A DNA stretch of 64,000 bases from Rhyacophila brunnea (Eukaryota > Arthropoda > Insecta > Trichoptera > Rhyacophilidae). The notes under the pieces were generated by a model that made no database searches, was not told the origin of the DNA, and was given only the letters and a program-made list of their open reading frames with translations. Shown here piece by piece: positions 11,201 to 22,374 of the stretch. The stretch is taken from assembly GCA_022495005.1 (NCBI GenBank), contig JAGYXB010001001.1, positions 1 to 64,000 of the forward strand, written 5' to 3'. A program made the position numbers and the translations under genes. Position 1 is the stretch's first letter. Each line of letters opens with the position of its first letter.

Positions 11201-11619
11201 TATATGGTTATAAATAACTATTTTTTTATTCAACGAATAATTCACAAGATTAAAGAATGTGACATTCTAATTATTGAATATAAGTACATAATTTTGAGAA
11301 AATATATTTATAAATATCAGGGAACTCAGAAATAATGGGAACTGAAATACACAACGGGTAAGGCGATAGCAGGTAACTGACTCGAGTAAGGATGAATCCG
11401 GGTTAAACTTACACTCGTGTCTAGAATACGTTTTACGTCGAATACTGAAAACTGCTCTCGGTTTATGCATTTACGCTCATTTAAAGTTGGTGTATTACAC
11501 ACACTATTGCACGTGCATAATTCGTGCTTCATTTTCATAGGACACTCACACATTCAAAAGCCTGCTTCACTATGAGGCGTATTGAATATAGCCTATTGAT
11601 ATTCTATTTATTATCTGTT
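11201..11619. other. No gene seen
   Basis: Bases 11222-11245 (TTTATTCAACGAATAATTCA) recur inverted at 21510-21535 and in part at 32485, so a short unclassified repeat end lies here. The two overlapping reverse frames at 11267-11553 look like chance. Confidence 0.4.
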
Positions 11620-11800
11620 CTGTGATAAATATACTTCTCAGAAAATATAATATAACCAATACAAAAAATCTTTTTGAAAAAGTAAGACACCCTCCAGAAA
11701 TCGAACCTGCATCTCTCGGGTATCGCGTCCCTTGCACATTGACCACAATGCTAAAAGAGTCATGCTTAATTACGAATATGGTCATAAATTAGGTTTTAAT
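11620..11800 (-). repeat. SINE-like repeat with tRNA-like module, copy 1
   Basis: On the minus strand a tRNA-like segment (about 11762 down to 11688) contains a TGGTCAATGTG A-box-like word and a B-box GGTTCGATTTC. The flanks, including CTTCTCAGAAAATAT and AAAAAATCTTTTTGAAAAAG, match 21240-21500. It cannot fold into a full cloverleaf and lacks acceptor pairing, so it is not a tRNA gene. Confidence 0.6.
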
Positions 11801-12719
11801 TTCGATTAATATCATTTACTATACTAAGCTGTCGAATAATCGTTTAACTACGTGTATTCAATAGTGAACTAATTTGATAATCGGTCGCTAGATGGTGTCG
11901 TTTATTATCATACAAAATATTCTCTCGATTATCCATTGATAATTTCATATAATATTCGACAGAAACAACTTGTTTAATTACCGACAGCTATATTATTTTA
12001 TTTAGCCACGTGGTAGCGTAGTTGGTGAAGGTCTTTGAAGCCTTGCATTTGGAAATAATCACGTCATGTTGATTTTTAATGTGTATTTGATCCACAGCAG
12101 AGACTCGATAGGAAGAGAAAATTGCCACCAACGTATATAAAAATCTGTTAATCACTTTGTGAAATGGTAAAAAAATATATATATTAGGTGAAGACGTTGC
12201 TATTATCCGAAGATTTGTAACATACAATATTAAAATATGTAATAATAATGGTAAAATGTAATGATACATTTATAAAATAATAAGATTTAAGATTTAATTT
12301 TTTAAAGACTTTTATTGATTAAGCTCGCCTTGTTTACCCGAAAACAAAAACAGAGACTGCCCTAAAAGTTGAAACTAGGCGGTCTATGGAATTAGACAAT
12401 AATATACATTGCCATGAAGATTTGTCGCCAATTAATACAATTTTAAGGGCACGGTTGCCAATATTGTTGTTAAAAATACCCTATATATAAAAACCAATTG
12501 TTCGGAAAACTTACATTTTTTTTTTGAAATAAAACATGTTTACAAAACGATATTTCAAAATAGGACCATTGACTAGACATCGCAAGCGCTATGTAGAATT
12601 TAACTCTATATACAGTGGCGTAACTTCGAAAAGAGACACATAGATGGCGTTGCCCATTGACTGGACATGACAAGCACTATGTAGACGAATTAGGATTTAA
12701 TTCTATGTTAACTCCGTAA
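11801..12719. other. No feature seen
   Basis: AT-rich. Two reverse frames (11988-12269 and 12470-12673) have no recognisable motif or second copy. Confidence 0.5.
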
Positions 12720-13347
12720 TTGGCATCTCTCAGAGATCTTTCCCAGATCTCCCACAGCCAGTCAGTTTAGTCTGATTAGCTCTGACCCTTTTAATCATAC
12801 AGATCCTCTATTTTGAGACTAACTTTGAGACCTTACACTATTGAAATTAGTTTCTACTGATAATTAGTGTGGTATCTAGTTTTCAAATGTGATACCTACC
12901 TGAACTGAACTAATCCTCAACCATCGTTAAAGTTTGTAGATGACCTTTCGCAGATGATTTCTTGGAGGTGATCTCTCGCAGATGACCTTTTGCAAGCCTT
13001 CTATTTTGAAACTAAGCACCTTACACTATCTAAATTTGTTTCTAGCGATAAGTGTGGTATCTAGTTTTCAAATATGATACTTACTTGACCTGAACTAATC
13101 CTTTGGCAAGTTAATCTAGTTATTTGGTCGAGCGAGTCATCTTATCTTGTTAATCCATCTTTGTGTACCGTTTGAAGTATTCTCTGTTATTGTTGATTAA
13201 TCTCTTTGAAGTCAAAATAAATACTAAAACCGGAAATGTTTCTATTTTATAAAAACTATACCATACTATAACTGGCGACCAACGAGGGCCCACAGTGTTT
13301 CTAAGTTACAAATAAAACCAACCCAAAACTGGCGTCCAACGTGGTCA
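12720..13347 (+). mobile_element. LTR retrotransposon remnant: LTR end and primer-binding sites
   Basis: An LTR-like stretch ends at about 13270 and is followed by TGGCGACCAACGAGGGCC (13273-13290), and 57 bp later by TGGCGTCCAACGTGGTCA (13330-13347). Both resemble the TGGCGCCCAACGTGGGG primer-binding site complementary to tRNA-Lys that follows many 5' LTRs. Inside the LTR-like part a ~105-bp unit is repeated (about 12805-12912 and 12990-13103, sharing TGTGGTATCTAGTTTTCAAA). A CAAAATAAATAC poly(A)-like word is at about 13215. No gag or pol follows, because a TTAA MITE begins at 13413. Confidence 0.6.
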
Positions 13348-13412
13348 TAAAATACTGTTTTTGTTATAAATAAAAACTATCTTATACCATACATTACTGA
13401 AATTCTTGTTAA

Positions 13413-13780
13413 AGCTATACCTCAGTTGGGGCAAGGTCTAAAAAGATCGTGACTAGGCGATGCGCGGATTGTGTAAATGACACGTGCCGAACGAAATATA
13501 ATTTGTCATTAAAATTAAACATGCGTCCATTTAATGTTCTGTTTATTGTTCTATTAGTAACAATAATAATATATTCATTGACATGTTTTCTTTTTCTTGT
13601 AAATGGGTAATGTTTTTTAGTCATCTTTACACGATTTAAGAATTAATACCCCCGTCACCATCACTAAACAAATTGACGTGTTCACAGCTCGACTTTCGCT
13701 CTCCGATTGCCAGCGAGTCTAAAATTTCGTCGCACCTATAGTTGAAAATTATTTGCCGTTTCACTGAAGAAAGTATGGTC
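13413..13780 (-). mobile_element. piggyBac-type MITE pB-2, copy 1
   Basis: Flanked by TTAA at 13409-13412 and 13781-13784, the piggyBac target duplication. Terminal words are GCTATACCTCAGTTG and, inverted at the other end, GACCATACTTTCTTCAGTG. The copy is 368 bp and the mirror image of 14167-14524, 386 bp away. The open frame 13415-13624 is a chance frame. Confidence 0.85.
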
Positions 13781-13784
13781 TTAA

Positions 13785-14162
13785 GTATTTATTTATTTAA
13801 GTGTATTTCCTCTCTCCTGTAAAATTGTATTTGTTGCATATAGACGCCTATATATTTTGTGGCAACCCTACATATTATATGGGTCGAAAAAATTTGCAGT
13901 CAAATAAAGATGGAGATGAACTGCTTGTGTATAGTTGATAATGTATCATTAAACACCACGGTTGATGGTGCGGGGAGCTGGGTGGGTGTGATTAACGAAA
14001 GAGTTAGCCGAGCATGTAATTGGGCGTTATGAGAGCAGATTAAGCGAGAGGTATATTAGTGGGGATGTGGACCTTGTGAACCATTGGCCGAGGAGTACAG
14101 ACCGCCTTAGTTAAAGATTCCACCACTGATATCGTCTTCGCCTGTGACATGACGTGTACATA
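13785..14162. other. Spacer between two inverted MITEs
   Basis: Non-repetitive within the window, no open frame. It separates the inverted pB-2 copies and would be the loop of a ~365-bp foldback. Confidence 0.6.
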
Positions 14163-14166
14163 TTAA

Positions 14167-14524
14167 AAGCATACTTCAGTGAAACCGCAAATAATTTTCA
14201 AGTATAGGTGCGACGAAATTTTGGACTAGCTGGCAATCGGAGAGCGAAAGAAGAGCTGGGAACATGTCAATTTGTTTCGTGATGGCGACGGGGGTATTAA
14301 TTCTTAAATCGTGTAAAGATGACTAAAAACGTTACCAATTTACTTTAAAAAGAAAACATGTCAATGAATATATTATTATTGTTAGATACTAATAGAACAT
14401 TAAATGGACGCATGTTGGATTTATATGACAAATTATATTTCGTTCGGCACGCGTCATTTGCACAACCCGCGCATCGCCAAGCCACGATATTTTTAGACCA
14501 TGCCTCTACAATTGAGGTATAGCC
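14167..14524 (+). mobile_element. piggyBac-type MITE pB-2, copy 2
   Basis: Preceded by TTAA at 14163-14166 and followed by TTAT (14525-14528), a one-base decay of TTAA. It starts AAGCATACTTCAGTG and ends TGAGGTATAGCC, matching the copy at 49575-49939 in the same orientation. Confidence 0.85.
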
Positions 14525-14528
14525 TTAT

Positions 14529-15320
14529 TATTTGCGGTCACATATCTCTTCGAGCAGCGTTTGCTTTCATACACCAAACAATAGACAAATTTCTTTTTAA
14601 TAAATGACAGCCCAAAATATAATAATAATTAAATAATTTCGTAAAGTCGAGCTAAATTTATGTAAACTTCAACAGAACGGAAATTAAATCGCCACCTGAA
14701 GGTTCAGCAGACTGATTTTGAAAGCTCATAATTTAATTAGGTTTATTTCAATAGTAGTAGTTATGCAAGTTTACGGAAATAGAACCACCAATTTAAAATG
14801 GTTACTGTATATTATTTTGAAGTGAAAATGTTTTACGTGACGTACAACAAAATCGCCTGAAGAGTGAATCCTTCTGATATGTAACGGAAAAGCACTACAA
14901 CCAAGCCAAAAACTTAAAATAGCTACCTACTACAAATTGAATTCGATCTAACATTTTTTTTATCTGCAGAAAATGGTCTACTATTGCTAATTTTAAATTA
15001 AATAATTAGATATTCTGATTTAGAATAGAATCATTCTACGAAGCAAAGTCTACATTCGCTCTAGACCAGTAAGTTTGGCGCCCCAGGACAGAAGCTTTCA
15101 AATAAGTTCATAGTTACTTTTTAATAGATATTGGATACGGCATTAGCATGGTATAAGTTACAATAAATTGAAATCCGAAGTACTTACGTAACTCTAAAAT
15201 AAGGGCGCGTTTTATGTTTAATTTATTGTTTCCGATAAAATGAGGGAAAATGTATTTCTCAAAGCGCTCTTCGTTTTAATTTGAGAGTATTTTATATTAT
15301 AATATCATCAATATAACTGT
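14529..15320. other. No feature seen
   Basis: No open frame, no recognised repeat. Confidence 0.5.
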
Positions 15321-15803
15321 ATTTTACCACGTTTTGATTAGCTCGTATTCTTGTTTATCCGGTACAGATTTTTTCTTGTTTGTCCAAGATTTTTTAACTA
15401 ACTTCCCGATTAGCTAGAGATTTGAAACTTTTAGAATATATCAGAACATGACGACAATGCATTATTTTAATACTTTTAGCCATCTTTAAGCAGAATTGAA
15501 TTCATTTTCAGTTAATTCTGTTTTGTATGTTTTGGGAAAAATTCGTTAATAGTAATATTTACTACTCACTATTATTGGTTGCTAAGTGGATCCTAGCAAC
15601 TAAATTATTAATGTATACGTGTGTTAATATGGAAATCAATATGAAATATCAAAATGACATTTCTGTATTCTATAATATTTATTCAGTATTTCTATCAAAT
15701 ACAATAAAAAGTTTTTATTAATACATAGAATTGTCAAGTTTATATGATTCAACAGAAAATTTAAAAACGTGGTATATAAGAAGTTCTTTTTATCTTGTAA
15801 TTA
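15321..15803 (-). repeat. Dispersed repeat R470, copy 2
   Basis: Reverse complement of the family described at 8341, from ATTTTACCACGTTTTGATTA to TATCTTGTAATTA. The open frame at 15527-15721 is internal and not conserved in the other copies. Confidence 0.85.
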
Positions 15804-16186
15804 TTTAGAATATTAAACATATGTTAATCATTACGAAATTGTAAAAATACATACTATGATTTTTTTAGCGTTGCTAAAGTCAGTTAAAATTATAGCACAA
15901 TATACCTAATTGTTTATTATTGAACGATAATGAGTATCTGATTATCTAGTGAATGATAATCCAGGGAGGATTATGACTTCTTCAAAAAATTCTCTCTATG
16001 TATCCAGCCTGGAAGAACTCTCCGATTTAATTAATGACATAATCACGTATTAACAAAAATAGTGAATTAATAAAAATAATTTCTATACAAATTATTTTCA
16101 TTAGGTACCTAAGTAAATAAGAAGAATAAAAAAGAAGAAATTAGTGATGGTAGAATTTACTTCTCCATATGGTAGTATTTTAATTT
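15804..16186. other. No feature seen
   Basis: AT-rich, no open frame. Confidence 0.5.
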
Positions 16187-16264
16187 TGGAATATAATGGA
16201 ATATAGTAGAACAGACTGGAATATAATGGAACAGAATGTAATAGAATGGCATATAATGGAAGAA
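16187..16264. repeat. GGAATATAAT-type minisatellite
   Basis: Seven to eight imperfect units built on GGAATATAAT and GAACAGA(A/C)T run in tandem, for example TGGAATATAATGGAATATAG. Confidence 0.85.
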
Positions 16265-16308
16265 TATATGCATATTATTGGTTAATTTATTCTTGATTAG
16301 GTATGTCA

Positions 16309-16378
16309 TAGATGGCTTAATTGTTTTAGCACATTGTTCGGAATCTTATTGACGCTAGTTCGAGTCCCTCTCGGCACC
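16309..16378 (+). repeat. tRNA-like relic (SINE head or tRNA pseudogene)
   Basis: A GGCTTAATTGTTTTAGCACA A-box-like start is followed 40 bases on by AGTTCGAGTCCCT, a good B box, and the segment ends CGGCACCA. Acceptor and anticodon stems do not pair well, so a functional tRNA is unlikely. Confidence 0.4.
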
Positions 16379-17144
16379 AGTGTTAAAATGTTCAGCATTG
16401 TGTAATATAGTTCAATAAATCATAAAATATAATATACAAGTTTCTATGTAATTATTAACGAAAGATATAGATAAATGAAACGGTACCGAATCCGACTATG
16501 TAGGTATTAATTACTATTCATAATTGGGAACGCCTGCGAGGCACAAGCTCTCAGGCGATTAGGATAATCCCATTGCAAAATTAGCTACTGAAAAGGATTA
16601 GGCTATTTTATGCGTGGACAATCGCTAGAAAGGGAGGGTAGTGGATTAAATATTCAAACAGAAGAAAAAAACACTTTCATTTTGTACTGCTAATTGACAA
16701 TTAAGCCAATTTTTTCCCTTTTTGGTATAATCTTTTGTATGAGAGTATTTAAAATATATTATGAAATTTAGTTGATGGACCGTGTTACATTAAAATTATT
16801 AATTATTCTGTTGTCCAATGGAGGAAATGATTTATATTCGGTTGGGTTTCTTATAGAAAATGTTATACAATAAATTACAAATATTATTCAAACAATCATT
16901 TCGATTATAAAGCTTATAGGTAGATACTATTTAAAAAGGCAAGTATTTTTTTTATCAATGATTGATTATCCTTTGAATTTTCAAGAAAAATCATTTTTTA
17001 AAGAAGTCAATTAAATTTAGTTAACTACACGTATAAAATTGCAAATAAGTAAAGTAACTAAAGAAAGAAAGAAAGAAAGTAACTATATAACGTCTACATA
17101 TTATTAAGGCAGCCATTTATAATATTTGTTCACATTTATTCTAA
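16379..17144. other. No gene seen
   Basis: Contains a short (GAAA)n run at about 17063-17081; otherwise nothing recognised. Confidence 0.5.
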
Positions 17145-17690
17145 TTATTTATTTATTTAAGAAAACAAAACATTGTGGACATAACAAATCTAATTTCAAG
17201 ACGTACACAACATGAGATTTACATTATAACAAATATTACCCTCACAAGAGAGAAGAAAAGAATATTATATAAAGATAAAAAAATAATAATAAAAATATAC
17301 CAAGTATAATTAATTATTGTATACAGAAAAATAAAATTTCGAAAATAAAATACATAGCACGTCACTGAAAATGTCTTTATCTGGGGGGAGCGCATTGACT
17401 AGTCTTGCACCCCTCAGTAATGGTGCCTGATGGGCTTGATACGAGGAAGCGGTTCTGATCCAGAATAAATCATGGCTGCGACCACGTAGGTTATTGAAAA
17501 TTCAAATTCATTTGGACACCAGGATTGGAAACCATCCCTCGCGATAACGAGCAACAGTGCTTCAATAGCAGAAGAGACCTACGAGATTCAAGAGAGTGAA
17601 AAGTATGCAAGCCTTGTAGAAAGGCAGTCGGAAAATAATCATTTGACAAATTATCGAAAGGAAAATAGTTATATGTAAAAAACATTCTGC
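17145..17690 (-). pseudogene. Jockey-type LINE, ORF2 C-terminus and 3' end
   Basis: On the minus strand the frame from 17685 reads RRSLLLLKHCCSLSRGMVSN, which aligns with RRVIVLLKHFFLLLRGLIYN of the LINE at 33.6-34.4 kb. Further on, in another frame, it reads ASSYQAHQAPLLRGARLVNA. The 3' end carries CTCATGTTGTGTACGTCTTG and an AAATAAATAAATAA tail at about 17145-17160. The catalytic part of the reverse transcriptase is absent, as expected of a 5'-truncated insertion. Confidence 0.75.
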
Positions 17691-17862
17691 AATCACTTTC
17701 AATATATTATTGCATAATCCAGTGTAACCCGACTTCTTTACACTTGCGCGCCGGTAGAAAAAGGATAAATATTTCAGGGACTGTTAAACTTGAAAAAAAA
17801 CTATTAGTAATATAGTATTTTGTTTATTTGTTTTAATATCATTACATATAACAAATATGTTA

Positions 17863-18326
17863 TTACAACGTTTTTATTAGGTCGTATTCTTATTTGTCCG
17901 GTGGTTGTTTATCTAGTACAAATCTTGCAATCGAATTTTAACTAACTTCCCGACTCGCTAGACATTTGAAACCTTTTGAATATATCAGAATACGATGTCA
18001 ATGCATTTTTTAAAATACTTTTAGCCATCTTCAAGAAGAATTGAACTCATTTTCAGTTAATTCTGTTTTGTATGAAAAGTTATATCGGAAGAAATCCGTA
18101 ATCCAATCCACTATTACTGGTTGTTAGGGGGTCTGGGATCCTAGCAACTAAATAATTAATATATACGTGCGTTACTATGGAAATCGATATGAAATGTCAA
18201 AATGACATTTCAGTATTATTTCTATCTAGTACAATTTTTTTGATCATTTAAGCTAGTCAAGTTTATATGATTAAACAGAAAATTTAAAAATGCTGTATAT
18301 AAAAAGTTCTTTTTATCTTGTAATTA
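17863..18326 (-). repeat. Dispersed repeat R470, copy 3
   Basis: Reverse complement of the family at 8341, beginning ACAACGTTTTTATTAGGTCG and ending TATCTTGTAATTA. It lies 2 kb from copy 2 in the same orientation. Confidence 0.85.
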
Positions 18327-19198
18327 TTTTTATATCAGTCTGATTGCAAAGAAAAATATCATGAAAATTCTTAAACTAGTTAAAATAATCAATCAGTGAA
18401 TAAATTGTTGTAAATTTGAGAAAGTTAGTTTTAAAAAATAGTGAAAAATCTACTACTATATCTTTGCTAGAATAGTTAATAACTTTTTGTTGTGTGGCTT
18501 CAGTGAAATTTCAGAGAGATTGCTGTATTGACATCCATTCGGTGTATTTTTGTTTCGTTTTTTTTCTGACATAGCAGATAAAAGTCTTTTTACATGAATA
18601 GTTACATAATCGAAGAAACATAATATAGATTATCTAGGCGAAGCTCGCAAAGATACAGAAAATTCTTTATTTTAGACCTTTATAAAGTACTCCGGCTTTA
18701 AATAAAATAAAAAAAACAATAGGTATATAAATATTTTTTCTAATACTAAACCAAAATTTTCATAATTTATAGTCCTTATTATGGTACCTAGTTAATTATA
18801 TTTGGTAATTTGTATGTCCTTGGGTAAAAATATTTGTATTTAGATGTGAATATCCTTGCAAGAAAACCCGCTGTAAATTTAGTTTTAATTGACTAAATTT
18901 TACTTTCTCCCTTTTGGCCCCCTACTGGCAATAATTGTAAACCTTGCGTCTTATAAACAAAGTGGTTGGTATATTTTTGAGATCTAGCCGAAGCTAGAGC
19001 AATTTGGGGTGAGCGTAAGATAATATCTGCACCCTTAATGGACAGACCTGCCTCCACCAAGGCTAAAGACCAATAAATAACGATACAGTGTAGTTATACA
19101 AACCATCATATCTTTGATTTCAGATGAAGCACATGCGCACCATAATTAGATTAAAATAAGTGATGGTCAATCATGATGTTTAAGTTACAAGGAGTTCT
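18327..19198. other. No feature seen
   Basis: AT-rich; no open frame and no repeat match. Confidence 0.5.
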
Positions 19199-19460
19199 CT
19201 CTTCTTGGTCGTGCACTCATGGCTGAGGATCGTGCATTTAAATTTCGCCATCCTTGGAGCGACCAAGACTTTCCATCCTTCTCGATCTTCTGCTTCTCTC
19301 AGGGCAGAATGGATGGTGCCCCCAGTCAGCTCTTTCACTTGGTCGCTCCATCGCGCAGACGCTCTTCCTCTGCTTCGCCTTCCCTGGAGGCTACCCAAAA
19401 CTACCAGTCTCTCCAGGTTGTCCGGTCCGCGCCTGACAATATGTCGAAAAAACTGGAAAA
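19199..19460 (-). pseudogene. LINE ORF2 C-terminal fragment (minus strand)
   Basis: The minus-strand frame reads FFRHIVRRGPDNLERLVVLG followed by GRRSRGRASARWSDQVKEL and AEDREGWKVLV. The H-I-x-RR, GRRSRGR-x-x-x-RW-x-D and AEDR-x-x-W words are hallmarks of the segment after the reverse transcriptase of insect non-LTR elements. It is open for about 100 codons, but nothing upstream continues it. The three plus-strand frames over the same bases (19205-19608) are shadows. Confidence 0.75.
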
Positions 19461-19550
19461 AGCAGAATTCAAAACTCATGTGATAATAGTCGCATTGAAA
19501 ACATCCAGTGCTGACTTAATTATTGTAAATGTTAAAATGATTTTGATTAA

Positions 19551-20094
19551 GGGCGCACATTCTCAGAGTACGTCAAAATGGAGATTTTATTTTATTTTCA
19601 AAACATGATCCTGGACATTCCTTAAACGTTGTAGATAATCTATTTATATAATTTTGAAGGCTTATTATCTTTCATATTTATTTTAAACATTTGACGACTG
19701 CATAAAGTATTTTTATTACATAAAATAGTAGTCTTTTAAACCTCTCGCTCTAATATTTTAGAATTTAGTCATATTTCAGTACATGAATGTGAAGTGGTGT
19801 TAAGATTTTTTACATTTATTATTTTTTAAACGCATTTATAAAATTATTAGTATAATTTATGTAGACATTATTATAGTGAAATATTTACGATAAAAAATTA
19901 TATTGATAATCTCTGTGATCCCAAATTTGACAAGAATTAGGCAGTTTATTATTTAAAAAATGGGGAAGATTAACACATTTGAAGATAATTCTAAAGATAC
20001 TTATTATTTAAGGAACGTTTAAGGAATGTCCAGGATCATGCTTTGAAAATGCAATAAAAGCTCCATTTTGACCTACGCTGAGCATGTCCTTTTA
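19551..20094 (+). mobile_element. piggyBac-type MITE pB-1, copy B (internally deleted)
   Basis: TTAA lies at 19547-19550 and the element starts GGGCGCACATTCTCAG. The right end is the inverse: AAGGAATGTCCAGGATCATG and AGCATGTCC near 20090. The right TTAA is not recognisable. At ~544 bp it lacks about 200 bp that copies C, D and E carry before the right end. Confidence 0.85.
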
Positions 20095-20180
20095 CCTACT
20101 TTATTGTATTGATTTAATATATAAGCTAGAGTAAAGAGAGTTCGTTGTCAGTGTGTGTTTACCTTTGGTGAGTGTACATG

Positions 20181-20214
20181 ACGCCTGAAGATGCCGAAAG
20201 GCGAAACCCGGGTC
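20181..20214 (+). ncRNA. Hammerhead-ribozyme-like motif (possible Penelope-like element relic)
   Basis: The sequence contains CTGAAGA (20185-20191), a GCC-GAAA-GGC mini-hairpin, GAAAC, and a short CCCGGGTC palindrome ending in a GTC cleavage-site-like triplet. This is the order of a minimal type I hammerhead with a very short stem III, as reported in Penelope-like retroelements. The 10.1 position does not form the usual closing pair and stem I pairs for only two bases, so activity is doubtful. No Penelope reverse transcriptase is nearby. Confidence 0.3.
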
Positions 20215-20412
20215 GCAAAAAACGACTTAAATGGAATAGTACAGAGATTGAATCCATTAGAATTTAAATTCAAATTCCATCAAGTACCTTCAGTCGATAG
20301 TATTATTATTAATTATCAATATAACCAAGAGCTGTCACGGAGAATTGAAGCTTCTGAGATGTTCTCCGTGATATCTCCTGATTTGTTATTACAACATAAC
20401 AACGTACAATAC

Positions 20413-20534
20413 GCAGTTTCAGACCTTAGTTTAGGAACTCCTTGTAATCTCAATTCTAGTTTTTGGTAATGATGCAGTTTCAGACCTTAGTTTAGGAACT
20501 CCATGTAATCTCAATTCTAGTTTTTAGTAATGAT
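20413..20534. repeat. Tandem duplication, 2 x 61 bp
   Basis: The unit at 20413-20473 (GCAGTTTCAGACCTTAGTTT...) is repeated at 20474-20534 with only two or three differences, which implies a recent duplication. Confidence 0.95.
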
Positions 20535-21239
20535 TTTTTTTATGAATACTACAATAGACAAATTCGTACTATTATCGAAATTTCATACAACAGTAGAATA
20601 AATTATTGTGCTAGGAAGTAAACAAAATAATCATTACAAACACAGGTGTAAAGATGACATGTAATTTATTTGCGTTTGATACAGTAGGTACTTAATTATT
20701 TATTCGTTGTGATAAAACACGGTTAATTATTTACGTGTGAATTCGATCGAAAAGGGGTGGTTTATTGGTTTATTAATTATCAGCACTGTATTTTTCACTC
20801 CAATACTTTGCAAGGGTTAATTTGTTTGATATTACAATGACGTACCGAATACGTTATTATTTTATGCAATTTGCATTCGTTCATTTTTATCAAGTTTTTC
20901 TAATATTATTTTACCGTAAAAAACGTAATATTTATTTTGTATTTGAAACATATACGTAGAATGTTTATCTCCGTATCTGAAATCGCGGATGAAAATTCAG
21001 ATGGACCTGACATCTTGAACTAATAGCTAAAAACTATGAACTGAATCTGTTAAAACATTTTGTTCGGGAAGCGATCAAGCTTCAAGCAGAATTATACAGA
21101 ATTACGTCAAAGTAGAGCTTTCTTCAGTGGTTTAGATAAGGAAACCACAGAAAGCTCCATCAGGCAGAAGAAAGGTTTTTTCAACATATTATTACTGTTT
21201 TTTAATTCAATACTGAATATAAAATATACCATACATAAA
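20535..21239. other. No gene seen; one hairpin
   Basis: AT-rich. A short hairpin at 21115-21157 is listed separately. The opposite frames 21060-21266 and 21107-21307 are chance. Confidence 0.5.
21115..21157. other. Perfect-stem hairpin
   Basis: GAGCTTTCT pairs with AGAAAGCTC (9 bp), then a 3-base bulge, then GTGGTTT pairs with AAACCAC (7 bp) around a 7-8-base loop. Confidence 0.75.
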
Positions 21240-21500
21240 TTTAAAACACTTCTGAGAAATATATGACAAATATAAAAAATCTTTTTTGAAAAAAATAGGA
21301 CACCCAACAGGAATCGAACCTACGTCTCTAAGGATTCGCGCCCACGCGCATTGACCACAAAGTTATAGGCATCTTATTTAATTGTGACGAATTTTAACTA
21401 ATATTTCTTACAATACTCTCTGAAGCGCTTTCTAAATTGAGTTACTATTGGTAATCGGCTTTTGTATTTTAAATCAAAGTTTATTCAATAAAAAGAATGT
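21240..21500 (-). repeat. SINE-like repeat with tRNA-like module, copy 2
   Basis: The minus-strand B box is GGTTCGATTCC, a perfect match, preceded by TGGTCAATGCGCGTGG as an A-box-like word. Flanks match copy 1 (11620-11800) on one side and 60800-60930 on the other (GAAGCGCTTTCTAAATTG). Confidence 0.65.
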
Positions 21501-21829
21501 TTTTTTTTAAATCTTGTGAATTATTCGTTGAATAAAAAAAAACCTAATTGAATATACATAATGGTAGATTGTTTATTACAGAAAAACTAAAATTTTCTAA
21601 AACCTTAGAAACTACTTTTACGATTCTACGATTTTTTTTTAGAAAAAATGTTGGTCCGAGTGAGACTAAAACTTACGTCTTTCACTTTCCTTATGAGTAC
21701 TTTCGTCTCTAATCTATCGATTCGTCTATGATTCATGCGAATTATTTTCGTTCAACCTGAAGTTCATCGAATTCCATAAATCAGGAGGCAATCTATTTTA
21801 AGATTAATTAAGATAAGACAATTAACCTG
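21501..21829. other. No gene seen
   Basis: Includes the inverted ATTATTCGTTGAATAAA word shared with 11222; otherwise nothing. Confidence 0.4.
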
Positions 21830-22060
21830 ACCAGAGTCGAGATAACTCATAAAGCATGTATGTCGCATCAGGCCATGGACGAGTTAACTCGTGCGTTCTT
21901 GTAAACGTCGCAACTTCTGAATACACTGTTTATATATATTTTATAAACAATATTTATCATTTTATTGTGAAAATATTCACGATAAATTCGAGAAACATAT
22001 TGATTTGGTAAGTTTTCATAAATTAATATTTATCATTCTGTTTCTATTTCATGTTTTTGA
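21830..22060 (+). repeat. Dispersed repeat with ACGAGTTAACTCG core, copy 1
   Basis: It shares ATCAGGCCATGGACGAGTTA, GATAAATTCGAGAAACATAT and a CTGTTTCTATTT end with the inverted copy at 24745-24960, and the GGCCTGACA/GTTAACTCG part with 30340-30600. Class unknown. Confidence 0.7.
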
Positions 22061-22370
22061 AGGGATTTATTTTATTCTAAAAATAGCTGGCAGTGAAAAG
22101 ATTAAGGTAAATGATATTACTAACTCAGACGTCTGACACTCTAGTCAAGATTATCACGATTATTGTACATACATACTTATAAATAATGAAATTTTGCTGT
22201 TCGATATTGAGGATTAAAATGGTATATTCTTTATTATAGAAAAAAAAATTACTTCATTCGTATATTAATTAGTATTTAAAGTTACAACTATATATATTAT
22301 AATTATAATATCGTCACCTCAATACTACAACTAGATAAACTTGATTTGGTCATTGTTGGGAAAATGAAAT
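22061..22370. other. No feature seen
   Basis: AT-rich, no open frame. Confidence 0.5.
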
Positions 22371-22374
22371 TTAA

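Noticed and set aside
16187..16264. Possible CRISPR-like array
   Set aside because: Units are contiguous and imperfect with no spacers; it is a minisatellite in a eukaryotic genome.
19205..19608. Three overlapping plus-strand frames
   Set aside because: They are antisense to the clearly LINE-derived minus-strand frame 19199-19460.
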